Shown here: piece by piece, positions 27,990 to 36,812 of the stretch
Layout of the letters: each line of letters begins with the position of its first letter
Numbering within the stretch: position 1 is the stretch's first letter
Assembly: GCA_035506275.1 (NCBI GenBank)
Contig: DATJPT010000008.1
Coordinates: 310,001 to 374,000 of the forward strand
DNA from: Bacteroidota bacterium
GTDB taxonomy: Bacteria; Bacteroidota; Ignavibacteria; UBA10030; UBA8401
Direction: 5' to 3'
Length of the DNA: 64,000 nucleotides
Position numbers and translations under genes: made by a program
Notes under the pieces: generated by a model
What the model was told of the DNA's origin: nothing
What the model saw: the letters and a program-made list of their open reading frames with translations, nothing else
Database searches by the model: none

Positions 27990-28516
27990 AATTCTGCCGA
28001 AACAACTTTTACCTTGCTCGACGTGCACGGCGATTCGAGGTGGCCCGGCGCGATCTCCTTGAATGTCTCCTGAGTCTTTCCCAGCATCGGCGACGGTACC
28101 TTCAGTTGTTTCACCGCAACAACGTTCCCGCCGGCATCGAAGTACGTGAACTCCAGGACGACCGACACGAGTTTATGGGAGGACTCGTTGTTCAGCTCGA
28201 CAGAATGCACCGGCTCGGTTCCCCCCGAATTGCTCGTCATTGTCTGTTCAAAGATCGAAACTTTTTGGGACTCTTCGGCCACTGAGATCTTTGGTATCGA
28301 ATTTTTTTGGATTTCGTCGATCTTGTCGATCTTCAGCTGAGCCTCTTTGTAGAGAGGACTTTCTTCCGGGATCTTCTCGTAATAATACTCCGCTACCTCG
28401 TATTGCTGTGCGGCGAAATACTCGTCCCCTTTTTGCAAATTCGCCGGCGCTTGTTCCGGAGTGTTGTCGCACCCGAAGAAGAGCACTGCGAAGACAATGA
28501 TGACCACGAACTTCAT
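27983..28516 (-). CDS. Lipoprotein with short TPR-like helix pair and beta domain
   Basis: The 177-residue protein starts MKFVVIIVFAVLFFGCDNT, a lipoprotein signal. NLQKGDEYFAAQQYEVAEYYYEKIP looks like a single TPR-like hairpin, and a beta-rich C-terminal domain has SVELNNESSHKLVSVVLEFTYFD, resembling FxLYD-like or DUF-type domains that describe ordinary envelope lipoproteins. The start ATG 28516 follows GGGATCGCT. I do not recognise a named family. It lies between ppx and the cysteine desulfurase gene. Confidence 0.75.
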   Translation of the reverse strand: MKFVVIIVFAVLFFGCDNTPEQAPANLQKGDEYFAAQQYEVAEYYYEKIPEESPLYKEAQLKIDKIDEIQKNSIPKISVAEESQKVSIFEQTMTSNSGGTEPVHSVELNNESSHKLVSVVLEFTYFDAGGNVVAVKQLKVPSPMLGKTQETFKEIAPGHLESPCTSSKVKVVSAEFQ

Positions 28517-28556
28517 AGCGATCCCTTTCAAAAAATTAGACAGCGGCTGCGGTACT

Positions 28557-29717
28557 TTACCGCGCAACTTCCTCCAAAACATCGACGGCCTTCCGTATCT
28601 CATCCATCGTCGTATTCTTTCCCGTCGAGAAACGGATGCTGGCGCGCGCGGTTTTAAGATCGCGCCCGATAGCCCGGAGGACGTGGGACGGCTCCATGCT
28701 CCCTGACGAACAGGCTGATCCGCTCGTGACGGCGATCCCGCGCAGATCCATATTCAACAGCAATGCCTCGCCGTCGATGTCGGCTTTCGTGCTGTCGAAG
28801 GAGATGTTGACGATCGACGGCAGGGCATCGACGGGGTGACCGTTAAACAATATCGACTCGAAGCGGCGCGAAAGAAGGCGTTGCAACTCCTGCCTCAGTT
28901 CGTTCGCATGAGCAATATTTTTCTCCATATCGCGGCGGCTGATTTCGATCGCTTTGGCAAAACCGGCAATGAGAGGGATGTTTTCCGTGCCGGCCCTTCT
29001 GTTCCGTTCCTGCGCTCCGCCGTGGATAAATTGGTCTATGTCGATCCCTTTGCGGATGTAGATCGCGCCGATCCCTTTGGGACCATAGAATTTGTGCGCT
29101 GAAAGCGCGAGCAGGTCAACCGGGAGGTCATTGACATCGACCGGAATTTTTCCGGCGGACTGCACGGTGTCGGAGTGGAAGACAACACCCTGGTCATGAG
29201 CAGCCCTGGCAATTTCCCGGATCGGCTGCAGCGTTCCGATTTCGTTATTCGCGTGCATCACGGAGACAAGCGCCGTCTCCGGACGTATCGCCCCGCGGAC
29301 ATCATCCGGGTCGACTCTTCCATATCCGTCAACGGGAAGATAGGTCACATCGAAACCGTTTGCCGACAGGTACTCGGCGCAGCGAAGCACCGCATGGTGC
29401 TCGACGGAAGAAACGATAAGGTGATGCTTCCCATGAGAACGCTTTGCGGCAGATACCACACCTGCGAGCGCGTGGTTGTCCGCCTCTGTCCCGCCGCTCG
29501 TGAAAAAAATTTCCCCCGGCTCCGCCCCGATCGCGCGGGCAATTTTTTCCCGGCTCTCCTCGAGGACAATTTTCGTTTTCCGGCCGAATGCATGAATGGA
29601 TGAGGCATTGCCGAACGAACGCGAAAAATACGGCTCCATCGCATCAACGACCTCGGGGTCGACGGGCGTTGTCGCACTGTAATCCAGGTAGACGCTTTCA
29701 GCGTGGCCGTTCGGCAT
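28557..29717 (-). CDS. Cysteine desulfurase, NifS/IscS family
   Basis: A 386-residue PLP enzyme: VYLDYSATTPVDPEVVDAM, TSGGTEADNHAL, SSVEHHAVLR and HANNEIGTLQPIRE precede the PLP-lysine motif LSAHKFYGPKGIGAIY, and the catalytic cysteine lies in TSGSACSSGSMEPSHVL. It takes sulfur from cysteine to give alanine and a persulfide for Fe-S clusters or tRNA thiolation. No iscU or tusA/mnmA is next to it. The short active-site loop places it in the group I (NifS/IscS) class. Confidence 0.95.
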   Translation of the reverse strand: MPNGHAESVYLDYSATTPVDPEVVDAMEPYFSRSFGNASSIHAFGRKTKIVLEESREKIARAIGAEPGEIFFTSGGTEADNHALAGVVSAAKRSHGKHHLIVSSVEHHAVLRCAEYLSANGFDVTYLPVDGYGRVDPDDVRGAIRPETALVSVMHANNEIGTLQPIREIARAAHDQGVVFHSDTVQSAGKIPVDVNDLPVDLLALSAHKFYGPKGIGAIYIRKGIDIDQFIHGGAQERNRRAGTENIPLIAGFAKAIEISRRDMEKNIAHANELRQELQRLLSRRFESILFNGHPVDALPSIVNISFDSTKADIDGEALLLNMDLRGIAVTSGSACSSGSMEPSHVLRAIGRDLKTARASIRFSTGKNTTMDEIRKAVDVLEEVAR

Positions 29718-30066
29718 TCAAAAATATATCAATTGATGGAGGAAGAATCAACCCGAAGAATTGCCGGGCGGCGTCACAGATCCGTATTCGAACCGATTGG
29801 GCACGGGTTCTCTCGCTCCCAATCTCCGATTGGGAACGGAGTGAAACCTCCAGCCGAAAGACAAAGTGCCCAAGCAGTTCCCAAACCGAGTTTCGGAGCG
29901 AGCGCGGAAATTTCCCAAATGAATGACGGTTGCGTCCGGCAGGCCCCTTCTATCGGAGATGGAGCGAATGCGGCTCGGACCGGGGGAAGGTCTCTGTTTT
30001 TGGATCTTCAAGACACAAGAACGCACTGACAATTTCCGAGACACGGCACCCAGATCCTCTCCCCCC
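29718..30066. other. Intergenic region without a recognised gene
   Basis: This 350-base stretch between the cysteine desulfurase gene and the Spy-like terminator holds no reading frame I can support. It contains the small inverted repeat CCCAATC-TCC-GATTGGG around 29818-29834. The promoter of the cysteine desulfurase gene is expected here. Confidence 0.5.
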
Positions 30067-30067
30067 T

Positions 30068-30108
30068 AAAATAAAAAAGAGTGAGGTTCAGAGACGATCC
30101 TCACTCTT
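30068..30108 (-). terminator. Rho-independent terminator of the sigma/anti-sigma/Spy-like unit
   Basis: AAGAGTGAGG (30077-30086) pairs perfectly with CCTCACTCTT (30099-30108) around a 12-nt loop. On the minus strand the stem is followed by TTTTTTATTTT. It lies 25 nt after the Spy-like gene. Confidence 0.9.
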
Positions 30109-30133
30109 GATCCTGCCGGATAATGCTTCGCCG

Positions 30134-30613
30134 TCACCTATCCTTCATTCGCTCACGCTGAATATCCCGAACCATCTGACGCAGCTCCTGGGCAAAATTT
30201 CTCTCGAAGACGATATACTGCGCAATTTGTTTGTTGGAGAGAACCTCTTTAAGCTCCGTCAGGAAGTGCTGACGTTCTCCGGAGATTTTCTTGTCGATGT
30301 CGAGCAGGAGGTTGAACGTCTGATTGTAATCGTCGTCCACCGCATTGGCTTTCGATTGTTCATCGAGTTTATCGACCAACTCATTCCGTTCTTTTTCGAA
30401 CGCATGCATCGCATCGGAGTGTTTATTATAGCGTGTGAGAAACTTTGCAGACTGGTCTTCGTCCAGTTTCAGCGACTCAAGCATGCGGACTTTTTTATAG
30501 CTTTCAATACGGTCATATGCCGGACGCTGGGGGCGGTCTCCGCTTCCAGGCTGGGCCAGCACAGAACCTGTCACCAACAGTATGCCGAGTGCCGTTGTAG
30601 CAAAATATTTCAT
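30134..30613 (-). CDS. Spy/CpxP-like periplasmic protein
   Basis: A 159-residue protein with signal peptide MKYFATTALGILLVTGSVLAQ. The mature part is almost all charged helix, with YKKVRMLESLKLDEDQSAKFL and LLLDIDKKISGERQHFLTELKEVLSNKQIAQYIVFE, like the LTxxQ-type metal/stress-sensor and chaperone proteins (Spy, CpxP, CnrX, ZraP). Such proteins watch for envelope stress or bind metals. It is the last gene after an ECF sigma factor and its anti-sigma, which supports a stress function. AGAAGG precedes the ATG. Confidence 0.8.
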   Translation of the reverse strand: MKYFATTALGILLVTGSVLAQPGSGDRPQRPAYDRIESYKKVRMLESLKLDEDQSAKFLTRYNKHSDAMHAFEKERNELVDKLDEQSKANAVDDDYNQTFNLLLDIDKKISGERQHFLTELKEVLSNKQIAQYIVFERNFAQELRQMVRDIQRERMKDR

Positions 30614-30629
30614 GGTGACCTTCTCTGAG

Positions 30630-31295
30630 TTAAAGTGATGTATCGTTAAGTTTCTTTATAATGGAATCGACATCATCATTTTCTATAATATCTTCAAAAG
30701 GATTTTCAGCCGCAAGAAATATCGACAGGGAGTGCCCGTGGTTCAGCTGGTCGTCAACCAGTTCCCGCTCGATCCTCCGGGTCACGGCGGTCGGATTTGC
30801 AAGCGTTTCCTCGAGCCTTTGTGAAGGTTCGGTCGCCCGTGCCAATACTCCCGCAGAGGTCACCGATTCCGCAACCCCCTCGATCTCGTCTTTCGGAAGG
30901 TCGGAGACAATTTCCCTCAGCGCAAACTGCGTATCGGCCATGGGGCTGAACAGGAAGTACATGCCGATCATCGAGGCGAGCACCGCGCCGGCGGAGGCGG
31001 GCGCCAGAAAGCGCTGCAGCCATGCCGGGAAAGCAATGGGAATCCTCTTTCGGGAGTCCTGTTCGATCCTCGCACGCACGCGCGGCAGGAGGTTCGTGAA
31101 GTAGTGATTCGGCACAGTGTCGTCCGCGACATTCCGCAACGCCTCGAGCGCCTCGTCGATCAGCGTCAGATCGGCCGTGCACTGCGGACAGGCTGCTGTA
31201 TGCCTCTCAACGATTTCCCGCTCTTCCTGAGAGATCGTCCCCTCTCTCAACCCCACCAACAGCCCCTGAATCTTATCGCAATCCATGTTTGACAT
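30630..31295 (-). CDS. Zinc-finger anti-sigma factor
   Basis: The N-terminal cytoplasmic domain has the ZAS pattern with His32, Cys36 and Cys39 (HTAACPQC). A single transmembrane helix follows (APASAGAVLASMIGMYFLF), then a periplasmic tail of about 110 residues. It would hold the ECF sigma factor encoded just upstream until an envelope signal arrives. The start is ATG 31295 or 31286; both lie within the last codons of the sigma gene, so the two are coupled. Confidence 0.88.
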   Translation of the reverse strand: MSNMDCDKIQGLLVGLREGTISQEEREIVERHTAACPQCTADLTLIDEALEALRNVADDTVPNHYFTNLLPRVRARIEQDSRKRIPIAFPAWLQRFLAPASAGAVLASMIGMYFLFSPMADTQFALREIVSDLPKDEIEGVAESVTSAGVLARATEPSQRLEETLANPTAVTRRIERELVDDQLNHGHSLSIFLAAENPFEDIIENDDVDSIIKKLNDTSL

Positions 31296-31824
31296 ACTCT
31301 GCTATTTTTTTTACTGCATGAAAATAATTTGCCTTGAGCCCGCCGACGCTTGTCTTGAGGATTTTGGAAATTTCTTCATACGGCAGCTCTTCATAATACC
31401 TCAGGACGAACACTTTCTTCTGCTTCTCCGGCAGCCTCTCGATGGCTTCCTTTATCAACGCTGTTCTTTCTTCACGCTCCATCCGCTCGAGCGGCAGCAT
31501 TTCGTCCGACTCATGCTGCGCGACGGTCTCGTCGAGGGCAAACGTCCTCCGTGTCTTCTTGCGGCGGATCTCGTTCAGCGACAGGTTCACGGCGATCCTG
31601 TAGAGCCAGGTGTAGAAACTTGAATCGCCCTTGAACGAATCCAGCGACCGGTAGACTTTTACGAAAATATCCTGGACGACGTCGTCGGCTTCATCGTGGT
31701 CGGGGAGCAAGCGCCGGACAACCCAATAGATCTTTTCCTGGTAGCGAAGTACGAGGAGGTTGAACGCTTTGTCATTCCCATCCTTAAACTCACGAATCAG
31801 CTCAAGGTCGCTGCGTTGATCCAT
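31273..31824 (-). CDS. ECF RNA polymerase sigma factor
   Basis: A 183-residue RpoE-like protein with region 2 (AFNLLVLRYQEKIYWVVRRLL, DVVQDIFVKVYRSLDSFKG, WLYRIAVNLSLNEIRRKK) and region 4 (AIERLPEKQKKVFVLRYYEELPYEEISKILK, then SVGGLKANYFHAVKKI). It directs RNA polymerase to envelope-stress promoters. The three-gene order sigma, anti-sigma, Spy-like protein ends at a good terminator, so it is one unit. Its promoter should lie in the 143 nt after the Wzi-like gene. Confidence 0.95.
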   Translation of the reverse strand: MDQRSDLELIREFKDGNDKAFNLLVLRYQEKIYWVVRRLLPDHDEADDVVQDIFVKVYRSLDSFKGDSSFYTWLYRIAVNLSLNEIRRKKTRRTFALDETVAQHESDEMLPLERMEREERTALIKEAIERLPEKQKKVFVLRYYEELPYEEISKILKTSVGGLKANYFHAVKKIAEYVKHGLR

Positions 31825-31967
31825 CGAATATTTTGCCGTACTTTTTTTGACACGGAAATAGTGCCAAAGTTTAAGGTAAATTCAACTACTAGGGTAAGTC
31901 CCCGATGGAAATGACTCCCTCTACAGCACTTACCCCTTCGCTCCCATCGCAACACGAGCAGGCGCTC

Positions 31968-33671
31968 TTAATAGACATTATAGCGAATTCCCAGCAAAAC
32001 ATCATACTTGCCGGCGTAACTCGGGTCGATGACGTAGTCGAAGACATTGTTGGTGTATTCATTATAGCCGGTGTTGTCGGTATATGTCGGCGTCATCTGC
32101 GTCGTGAATCGGGTCCGCAAAGCATGGAAATCGATAAAGAGGTCGCGCAGGGGCTGATAAGTTGCAACAATGCCGAACGACTGCTGCTTTGTCAACGGAC
32201 CGTACAACAGGGGGGGCTCACCGACCTCGTTATACTGATAGTACGTGTTCTCCTTCCCCCCCTTTCTCAACGATTGAAAGGTCAGCCCGACCTCCAAATT
32301 GTACAGCGGACGATGGTAAGCGCTCACCGTAAAGAGGTCGGCATTCTGCCCGATCCAATCACCGAGATTCGCGCCATGATTCTGGTACGAATCCTCCACG
32401 TACTGATGATTGTACACCCACGGATTGACGCGCGTATACTCGACGTTGATCCTCGTATCGTGGTAAAACAGATCGTACGCATTTCCTCCTGCGGTAAACG
32501 CCACCTGGTTGTGGTTTTTTGACGGACTGAGGAACGTGGTGGTGCTGAATTCATCAAAAAAAATGGGGAAATAAAAATCAAAATTTTTGATGACGTCGCA
32601 CTTCAGGTTAAAATAGACCTGCGAGTTGTCCTGATTATCAAGATAATGCTCGGCGGCTTTGAAGAACATGATCGGGATCAGATAGAATAATTCGGGACTT
32701 CGCCCCGGACCGCCATAAATTTCCGATTCTCCGACAGCGATGTTAACTCCGTTCCACGGCGTAACCTCGAGCATGTTCGCAGCGATGTATTTGTTCATGT
32801 AGACCGGACGGATTCCCCAATACTGGGTATTATACGTCTGCGACGAATCGATGACTCCCGAGAAAAGCCATCCGTGAATATAAGTGAAGTCGATATCCTT
32901 GCTGAGCCGCGCCCGAAGTTTCAACTGCGGGAACGCAGGCGCTTTGGTCGACTGAATGATGTTGCTGTTCTCTCCCGAGCCCCAGACATTCTGCATTTGT
33001 TCTGCGGTCAACGTCACAAAGCCAAGGTCAAAATTAACCTGCGCGTTAAAAACATCGTAATCGAAGGAACTCACCGACGCTCCCGGGTTCGTGATGACAG
33101 CCGCCGGCAAAGGGGTCAACGGGCGAAACGAGGCCGCCGATCCTGTGTACGTTCCCGCCGAATTCACGTACGACCCGCCGTCGTGTGAATCATGATAATA
33201 GAAATATGCGCCGACATTGCTCCCGACATAGCCGTATCCAAATATTCCGTTGGTCGTTTCCGACAATTTTTTCCCGTCCGCCATGCGATTCTCGGAAGCT
33301 GAACCGATCACATCCACCACGACCTGCGTCGGGTCGCTTTGATAGCCATACAAATGCCACCGCTCATCGGGAAGGTTCGTAGAGTTGAGACTTTTCAATT
33401 CCTGGTAAAACTCTTCTTTATAGAGCTTCAACCTTCCCTGCTCGACCGCCGTCAACTGGGAAGCAAGGCTGTCAACCCGGATCAAAAATTTTGCTATGGC
33501 ATGACGGGAGAGCGGTTTTACCGCATCGCGATAGTCGCCGATGATCTGCTTGGCAGCCATTTCGTCGAGAAATTTATAGACTTCATGCGTCGCAGGCAGA
33601 TACACCGTCTGGGCATAAAGGGAATGAGACATTGCGAGCATTATCGCAAGAGTGAGAATACTCTTTTTCAT
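31968..33671 (-). CDS. Wzi-like capsule-assembly outer membrane protein
   Basis: A 567-residue protein with a signal peptide (MKKSILTLAIMLAMSHSLYAQ) and a long series of amphipathic beta strands ending in YDVLLGIRYNVY, the terminal aromatic signature of outer membrane barrels. The N-terminal EVYKFLDEMAAKQIIGDYRDAVKPLSR and NVWGSGENSNIIQSTKAPAFPQLK fit the Caps_assemb_Wzi family. Wzi ties capsule polymer to the cell surface in Enterobacteria. The polysaccharide cluster is 18 kb away, so a direct link is only suggestive. Confidence 0.75.
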   Translation of the reverse strand: MKKSILTLAIMLAMSHSLYAQTVYLPATHEVYKFLDEMAAKQIIGDYRDAVKPLSRHAIAKFLIRVDSLASQLTAVEQGRLKLYKEEFYQELKSLNSTNLPDERWHLYGYQSDPTQVVVDVIGSASENRMADGKKLSETTNGIFGYGYVGSNVGAYFYYHDSHDGGSYVNSAGTYTGSAASFRPLTPLPAAVITNPGASVSSFDYDVFNAQVNFDLGFVTLTAEQMQNVWGSGENSNIIQSTKAPAFPQLKLRARLSKDIDFTYIHGWLFSGVIDSSQTYNTQYWGIRPVYMNKYIAANMLEVTPWNGVNIAVGESEIYGGPGRSPELFYLIPIMFFKAAEHYLDNQDNSQVYFNLKCDVIKNFDFYFPIFFDEFSTTTFLSPSKNHNQVAFTAGGNAYDLFYHDTRINVEYTRVNPWVYNHQYVEDSYQNHGANLGDWIGQNADLFTVSAYHRPLYNLEVGLTFQSLRKGGKENTYYQYNEVGEPPLLYGPLTKQQSFGIVATYQPLRDLFIDFHALRTRFTTQMTPTYTDNTGYNEYTNNVFDYVIDPSYAGKYDVLLGIRYNVY

Positions 33672-33723
33672 TACTGATCCGGATTAATGGATGAACCGAC
33701 CGACGTTTCCTCACCGCAGCTGA

Positions 33724-34554
33724 CTATGACGGAACAGAATGCCTCGGCCTGAGAAGATACGATAGCAACACGGACACTCCGAGGACGCTTCCGATGATCA
33801 AGAGTGAAACGATGAGATTGATCCTCACGACATCCATCAGCAGCATCTTTGTCCCGACATATCCGAGGACAACGCCGACGCCGTACTTCATATACTCAAA
33901 TTTCTGCTGTCCCTGCTCGACCACGAAGTACATCGATCGTAACCCCAGCACAGCCATGATGTTCGAGCTGAAAACGATGAGCGGGTCGGTCGTAATGGCA
34001 AAGATCGCCGGGATGGAATCCACGGCAAAGACAACATCGGTGGTTTCAATGACGAGCAGAACCACAAAGAGCGATGTCGCAAAGAGCGTCCCGTTCTCGC
34101 GAAAAAAAAAATGGCCGTTTGCGTTCTTGTCCGACACCGGGATAAAGGTGCGAAACAGTTTGAGTATCCCGTTGCGCTCAGGGTCGATCGTCCTTTCTTT
34201 CCCAAAAGTGATCTGATACCCTGAGTACAAAAGGACGACACCGAAAATGTACAGCACCCAATGGAATTGCCTGACAAGAGTCGTTCCCAGCAGGATCAAG
34301 ATCCCCCGAAGGATGATGACGCCGATAATTCCGAAATTCAATACGCGGCGCTGCTGTGCCGGCTGAATCTTGAAAAAGGTGAAGATCAGGAGAAAGACGA
34401 AGAGGTTGTCAACGCTCAGGGACTTTTCGATCACATAGCCGGTGAAGAATTCAAGCGCTTTTTGCTCCCCCAACGTAACATACACGCCGATGTTCAGCAA
34501 CAATGAGAGCACGACCCAAAAAATGCTCCAGAGAATTGCCTTCCGGACGGACAT
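33724..34554 (-). CDS. TerC/Alx family membrane protein
   Basis: A 276-residue polytopic protein with about eight helices. The family motifs are VIEKSLSVDNLFVFLLIFTFF and VLLVIETTDVVFAVDSIPAIFAITTDP, where acidic residues in the membrane probably bind a metal ion. TerC-type proteins export manganese or help secreted metalloproteins mature. ATG 34554 begins MSVRKAILWSIF; the frame is open upstream across the tRNA-Leu gene, which is only read-through on the opposite strand. Confidence 0.92.
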   Translation of the reverse strand: MSVRKAILWSIFWVVLSLLLNIGVYVTLGEQKALEFFTGYVIEKSLSVDNLFVFLLIFTFFKIQPAQQRRVLNFGIIGVIILRGILILLGTTLVRQFHWVLYIFGVVLLYSGYQITFGKERTIDPERNGILKLFRTFIPVSDKNANGHFFFRENGTLFATSLFVVLLVIETTDVVFAVDSIPAIFAITTDPLIVFSSNIMAVLGLRSMYFVVEQGQQKFEYMKYGVGVVLGYVGTKMLLMDVVRINLIVSLLIIGSVLGVSVLLSYLLRPRHSVPS

Positions 34555-34682
34555 AGAAACTTCTGTACTTTGAGATGTTGTTGTGAGCCGTATCGTTGCG
34601 ACTCGAGCGTCGGCCTCCACCCTCTGTTGCACTGCACACATCACCCGCGGCCAGCGATGACAAAGATACAAAATCTCCTGCT

Positions 34683-34708
34683 GAGAACAAAAATAATAAA
34701 TTGTTCTC
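34683..34708. promoter_or_regulatory. Inverted repeat upstream of terC, candidate operator
   Basis: GAGAACAA at 34683-34690 and TTGTTCTC at 34701-34708 form a perfect 8-bp inverted repeat around a 10-nt AT-rich spacer. It lies between the divergent terC and tRNA-Leu genes, about 130 nt from the terC start. The geometry fits a dimeric regulator site; the regulator is unknown. Confidence 0.45.
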
Positions 34709-34800
34709 GAGATTCTATGCGCATTATCGTCCGTCTCTTTAAAAAGATGATGCTCTGTTGATTTGCGTCGCGGAATTTTGTATCTTTGTGCTGGTAATTC

Positions 34801-34883
34801 GCCCGAGTGGTGAAATGGCAGACACACTGTCTTCAGGAGGCAGCGCTCGCAAGGGCATGGGAGTTCAAGTCTCCCCTCGGGCA
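34801..34883 (+). tRNA. tRNA-Leu (CAG)
   Basis: The acceptor stem GCCCGAG pairs with CTCGGGC, the anticodon stem CTGTC/GGCAG encloses the loop TTCAGGA with anticodon CAG, a variable arm follows, and the T-arm is GGGAG-TTCAAGT-CTCCC. The discriminator is A and CCA is not encoded. The long variable arm is as expected for leucine tRNAs. Confidence 0.96.
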
Positions 34884-35121
34884 CACTAACTATCCCACAT
34901 CGGTTCCTCTGTACCACATCCCACACTCGCAACTTTTTTCCTTATTTTCCGTATCAATATACACGAACTGAATTCCCTCGCTAAACGCCAGTTACCACAG
35001 CAGTTGTATTGGAAGAATTGCGTAATTCTTCGGCCGGTTTTTCATCCAGCCGTGAGACCAAACGGCGGTAACGTCGCGTATTTACGATCGGTCCATTTTA
35101 TCATCACAAATCGGAGGTAGT

Positions 35122-36579
35122 ATGAAGAAAATTGTAATGTTGGCAGTTGCATCGATGCTTCTATCGAGTGCGACAGTTCGATCCGCAGAGAATGTCTCGG
35201 CGAAGGTCCCGGTGACAACGGTATCGGATGAAGCACGGAAAGAATTCCTTGAAGGGCTGGAGCTTGCCGACAATCTCGAAACCGCTAAATCCCTTGCCCA
35301 TTTTGACAAAGCCATCGCACTCGACCCGTCGTTTGCGACTGCCTATCTCAACCGCGCGAACGTCTCACTGACGATGAAGGATTTTCTGGAGAATATGAAC
35401 GGGGCAGTCTCACATAAGGACGCCGCTTCCGAAGGGGAACGCCTCATGATCTTGGCAGCTCAAGCTGGAGCGAACGCCCAGTTTGAACAACAGCGCGGGT
35501 ATCTCGAAAAGCTGGTCTCCATGTATCCAAACGACGAGCGTGCCCGCCTCACCCTCGGGACGTTTTTCTTTGGCCAGCAGGAATACGACAGCGCCATTGG
35601 TCAGCTGGTCCGGTCGGTCCGCATCGCAGATAAATTCGCCCCTTCCTACAATTTGCTCGGGTACGCATATCGTCAAGCCGGACAATACGACAACGCAGAA
35701 ACTGCCTTCAAAAAATATACTGAATTGATCCCCGGCGATGCCAATCCATACGATTCCTATGCGGAGCTGCTCTTAAAAATGGGACGTTTTGACGAATCAA
35801 TAGCCAACTACAAGAAGGCGCTCGCCATCGACCCGAATTTTACTTCCTCTGAGGTCGGATTGACGATGAATTTTCTCTACCAGGGAAAACCGGAACTCGC
35901 CTCCCAGGAGGCGCACCATCTCTATGAGATCGCCCGCAATGAAGGGGAACAACGGCAAGCCTATTTCGTTGAAGCTGTCGTGGATGCGGATGCCGGCAAC
36001 ATGGATGCAGCGTTGAAGGATTTCGACGAAGAATTCGCTGTCGGCAAGAAGATCAACGACATTGTCGGAATGGCGGGCGATGTCGGCGCGCAGGCAAATG
36101 TTCTGCTTGAATCAGGGAAACCGGACGATGCCATTGCCGCCTTTCGCAGGTCGCTTCATATCATCATGCAGTCTGACCTCTCGCCGGAGATCAAGGCAAA
36201 CGCGGTACGCATCAGCCACTACAACGAAGCGTACGCAGCACTCGCGAAAGGAGACCTGAGCAAGGCGAAGGAGGAAAAAGATATTTTTGTAAGCATGACG
36301 GAGCAGACAAAGAACGAGGGCCAAATGCGGTTCACCCACGAGCTGGCGGGATCGATTGCGCTTGCGGAAAAGGACGGCAATAAGGCGGTCAACGAACTCC
36401 TGCAATCGAACTTGCAGGACGCGTACAATTTATACCGTCTTGCCCAGGCGTATAAGTTAAAAGGAGACAAGGAACACGCTCAGGAATACAGCAAGAAGGC
36501 GGCGGATTTTTACGGGCTGCCGTCGTTGAATTATGCGTTCGTGAGAAGCAAAGCAGCGAAAATGGCGATCAATCAGTAA
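35122..36579 (+). CDS. Secreted TPR-repeat protein
   Basis: A 485-residue protein with signal peptide MKKIVMLAVASMLLSSATVRS. From residue 30 onward it is a superhelix of TPRs, for example AKSLAHFDKAIALDPSFATAYLNRA, YNLLGYAYRQAGQYDNAETAFKKY and IANYKKALAIDPNFTSSEVGL. No enzymatic domain is visible. The start follows GGAGGTAGT. It is a single-gene unit ending at a strong terminator. It probably scaffolds protein contacts in the periplasm; family resemblance gives no more. Confidence 0.85.
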   Translation: MKKIVMLAVASMLLSSATVRSAENVSAKVPVTTVSDEARKEFLEGLELADNLETAKSLAHFDKAIALDPSFATAYLNRANVSLTMKDFLENMNGAVSHKDAASEGERLMILAAQAGANAQFEQQRGYLEKLVSMYPNDERARLTLGTFFFGQQEYDSAIGQLVRSVRIADKFAPSYNLLGYAYRQAGQYDNAETAFKKYTELIPGDANPYDSYAELLLKMGRFDESIANYKKALAIDPNFTSSEVGLTMNFLYQGKPELASQEAHHLYEIARNEGEQRQAYFVEAVVDADAGNMDAALKDFDEEFAVGKKINDIVGMAGDVGAQANVLLESGKPDDAIAAFRRSLHIIMQSDLSPEIKANAVRISHYNEAYAALAKGDLSKAKEEKDIFVSMTEQTKNEGQMRFTHELAGSIALAEKDGNKAVNELLQSNLQDAYNLYRLAQAYKLKGDKEHAQEYSKKAADFYGLPSLNYAFVRSKAAKMAINQ

Positions 36580-36610
36580 TCGACTATCACCCCTCTCGTA
36601 TGCAAAGACC

Positions 36611-36646
36611 AAAGGCACGCAACCATCGCGTGCCTTTTTTTATTTT
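36611..36646 (+). terminator. Rho-independent terminator after the TPR gene
   Basis: AAAGGCACGC (36611-36620) pairs perfectly with GCGTGCCTTT (36628-36637) around a 7-nt loop and runs into TTTTTTTATTTT. Confidence 0.95.
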
Positions 36647-36812
36647 CTTTCTTCTACCGCATGACAAATCCGCGACGGAGATAGCGGTGGGGAATTGAGA
36701 TGGTGAATCCTCAACTGCCGGGAGGAGGAGGCCAGTCGGGCTTCCGGAACGGGCGGAGACAAGGTTGAGAACCGAAGAATTCGGGAAACTTTCGGCGACT
36801 GCGCGCGGGATC

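Noticed and set aside
29718-30029. Plus-strand frames of about 100 codons
   Set aside because: Composition is Arg/Ser/Pro-rich without motif, there is no ribosome binding site, and the frames overlap the start of the cysteine desulfurase gene.
34555-34800. yybP-ykoY manganese riboswitch before terC
   Set aside because: I looked because TerC genes often have it, but the conserved internal sequences of that riboswitch are not recognisable here.
34555-34932. An N-terminal extension of TerC by about 126 residues
   Set aside because: The extension reads across the complementary strand of tRNA-Leu and has no membrane or family features; ATG 34554 gives the standard TerC start.
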